Shown: in pieces, positions 13,032 to 13,413 of the stretch
Layout of the letters: each line of letters opens with the position of its first letter
Numbering within the stretch: position 1 is the stretch's first letter
Source: JBBREP01 sp036501845
GTDB taxonomy: Bacteria; Actinomycetota; Acidimicrobiia; IMCC26256; PALSA-610
DNA: 13,413 bases
NCBI GenBank assembly: GCA_036501845.1
Contig: DASXZO010000021.1
Coordinates: 1 to 13,413 of the forward strand
Direction: 5' to 3'
Notes under the pieces: model-generated
Databases searched by the model: none
What the model was told of the DNA's origin: nothing
Seen by the model: the letters and a program-made list of their open reading frames with translations, nothing else
Position numbers and translations under genes: made by a program

Positions 13032-13413
13032 GTGATCCGGCCCGTCCCCGACCCGATCAGTGCCGCCGCGGCGTTCGTGCGGCAACCCGGAGTGGGCGAT
13101 CGCGGGCCGATCGCCGTGGTGCGGGACGGTGCCGACGTGATCGTGGGCACCGATGCGGTGGAGCAGGTGGCCGCGGATGGCGAGGCGGGCCTGCGGGCGC
13201 TCGATCGGATGTGGCTGGGCGACGGTTTCTGGGTGGGCGCGCTCGCCTACGACCTCGGCCGCACGATCGAACCCGCGGCCCCCGCCGGCGCGCCGGCCGA
13301 TTCGGCCCCTTCGGCCCCGCACGACGACCGGGGCTTCGCCGACGTCGCCTTCACCCGCTTCGCCACCCAACACCGCTTCACCCCCGACCCGGCGCGACGG
13401 GCGTCGTCTGACT
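13032..13413 (+). CDS. N-terminal part of an aminodeoxychorismate/anthranilate synthase component I-like protein (PabB-like), 3' partial
   Basis: The frame runs open from GTG 13032 to the window end (127 codons, no stop). The recognisable stretch is DGFWVGALAYDLGRTIEPA (residues 71-89), like the W-V-G-x-L-x-YDLGR strand of PabB and TrpE N-terminal domains, then FADVAFTRFATQHRF (106-120), matching the following A-x-x-R-F/Y strand. These enzymes act on chorismate in folate or tryptophan synthesis. The catalytic chorismate-binding domain lies beyond the window, so PabB is favoured over TrpE or a salicylate synthase only by the YDLGR form. An Ala/Pro-rich insertion (about 88-99) separates the two motifs. 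GTG 13032 is chosen as the first usable start, 8 nt after a candidate -10 element. Confidence 0.6.
   Translation, partial: MIRPVPDPISAAAAFVRQPGVGDRGPIAVVRDGADVIVGTDAVEQVAADGEAGLRALDRMWLGDGFWVGALAYDLGRTIEPAAPAGAPADSAPSAPHDDRGFADVAFTRFATQHRFTPDPARRASSD

Overview
The window is high-GC, gene-dense DNA with GTG starts, overlapping genes and no tRNA, rRNA, CRISPR array or mobile element that I could see. An F420-biosynthesis fragment, LytR-CpsA-Psr (LCP) wall ligases and a ManB/WbbL-like gene set point to an actinobacterium. The separate CofE and FbiB-type nitroreductase genes and the general style fit Acidimicrobiia-like lineages, but that placement is inference.

Layout. (1) 2-788, plus strand: the last codons of a CofE-type F420 gamma-glutamyl ligase, then a stand-alone nitroreductase resembling the C-terminal half of mycobacterial FbiB. 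A 24-codon mini-ORF fits exactly between them. (2) 900-3809, plus strand: a 969-residue secreted protein with six FG-GAP/VCBS-type motifs, an Ig-like module and seven RCC1-type repeats. (3) 3813-12947, minus strand, transcribed right to left: two tandem LCP ligases, a 271-bp gap, UDP-glucose 6-dehydrogenase (ugd), UDP-glucuronate decarboxylase (uxs), a DPM1-like glycosyltransferase, a WbbL-like glycosyltransferase, an uncharacterised membrane-anchored His-motif protein, and a ManB-type sugar-nucleotide pyrophosphorylase. Most junctions here overlap (4 bp GTGA, 1 bp TGATG, 41 bp, 4 bp ATGA), so the set looks like one or two translationally coupled operons. (4) 13032-13413, plus strand and divergent: the start of a PabB-like chorismate-utilising enzyme, cut by the window end.

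How the genes work together. Ugd and Uxs should convert UDP-glucose to UDP-glucuronate and then UDP-xylose. The pyrophosphorylase should supply a second activated sugar, probably GDP-mannose. The two GT2 enzymes would build a lipid-linked glycan at the cytoplasmic face, and the LCP proteins would attach the exported glycan to the wall. From memory, the order resembles the Mycobacterium tuberculosis region fbiA-fbiB-manB-wbbL1-rmlD-LCP (Rv3261-Rv3267). Here a UDP-xylose pair sits where the dTDP-rhamnose gene would be, and an unknown His-motif protein is inserted next to manB. That substitution, the His-motif protein, and the shared Gly-Cys C-terminal tails of the two LCP proteins are the points most worth following up.
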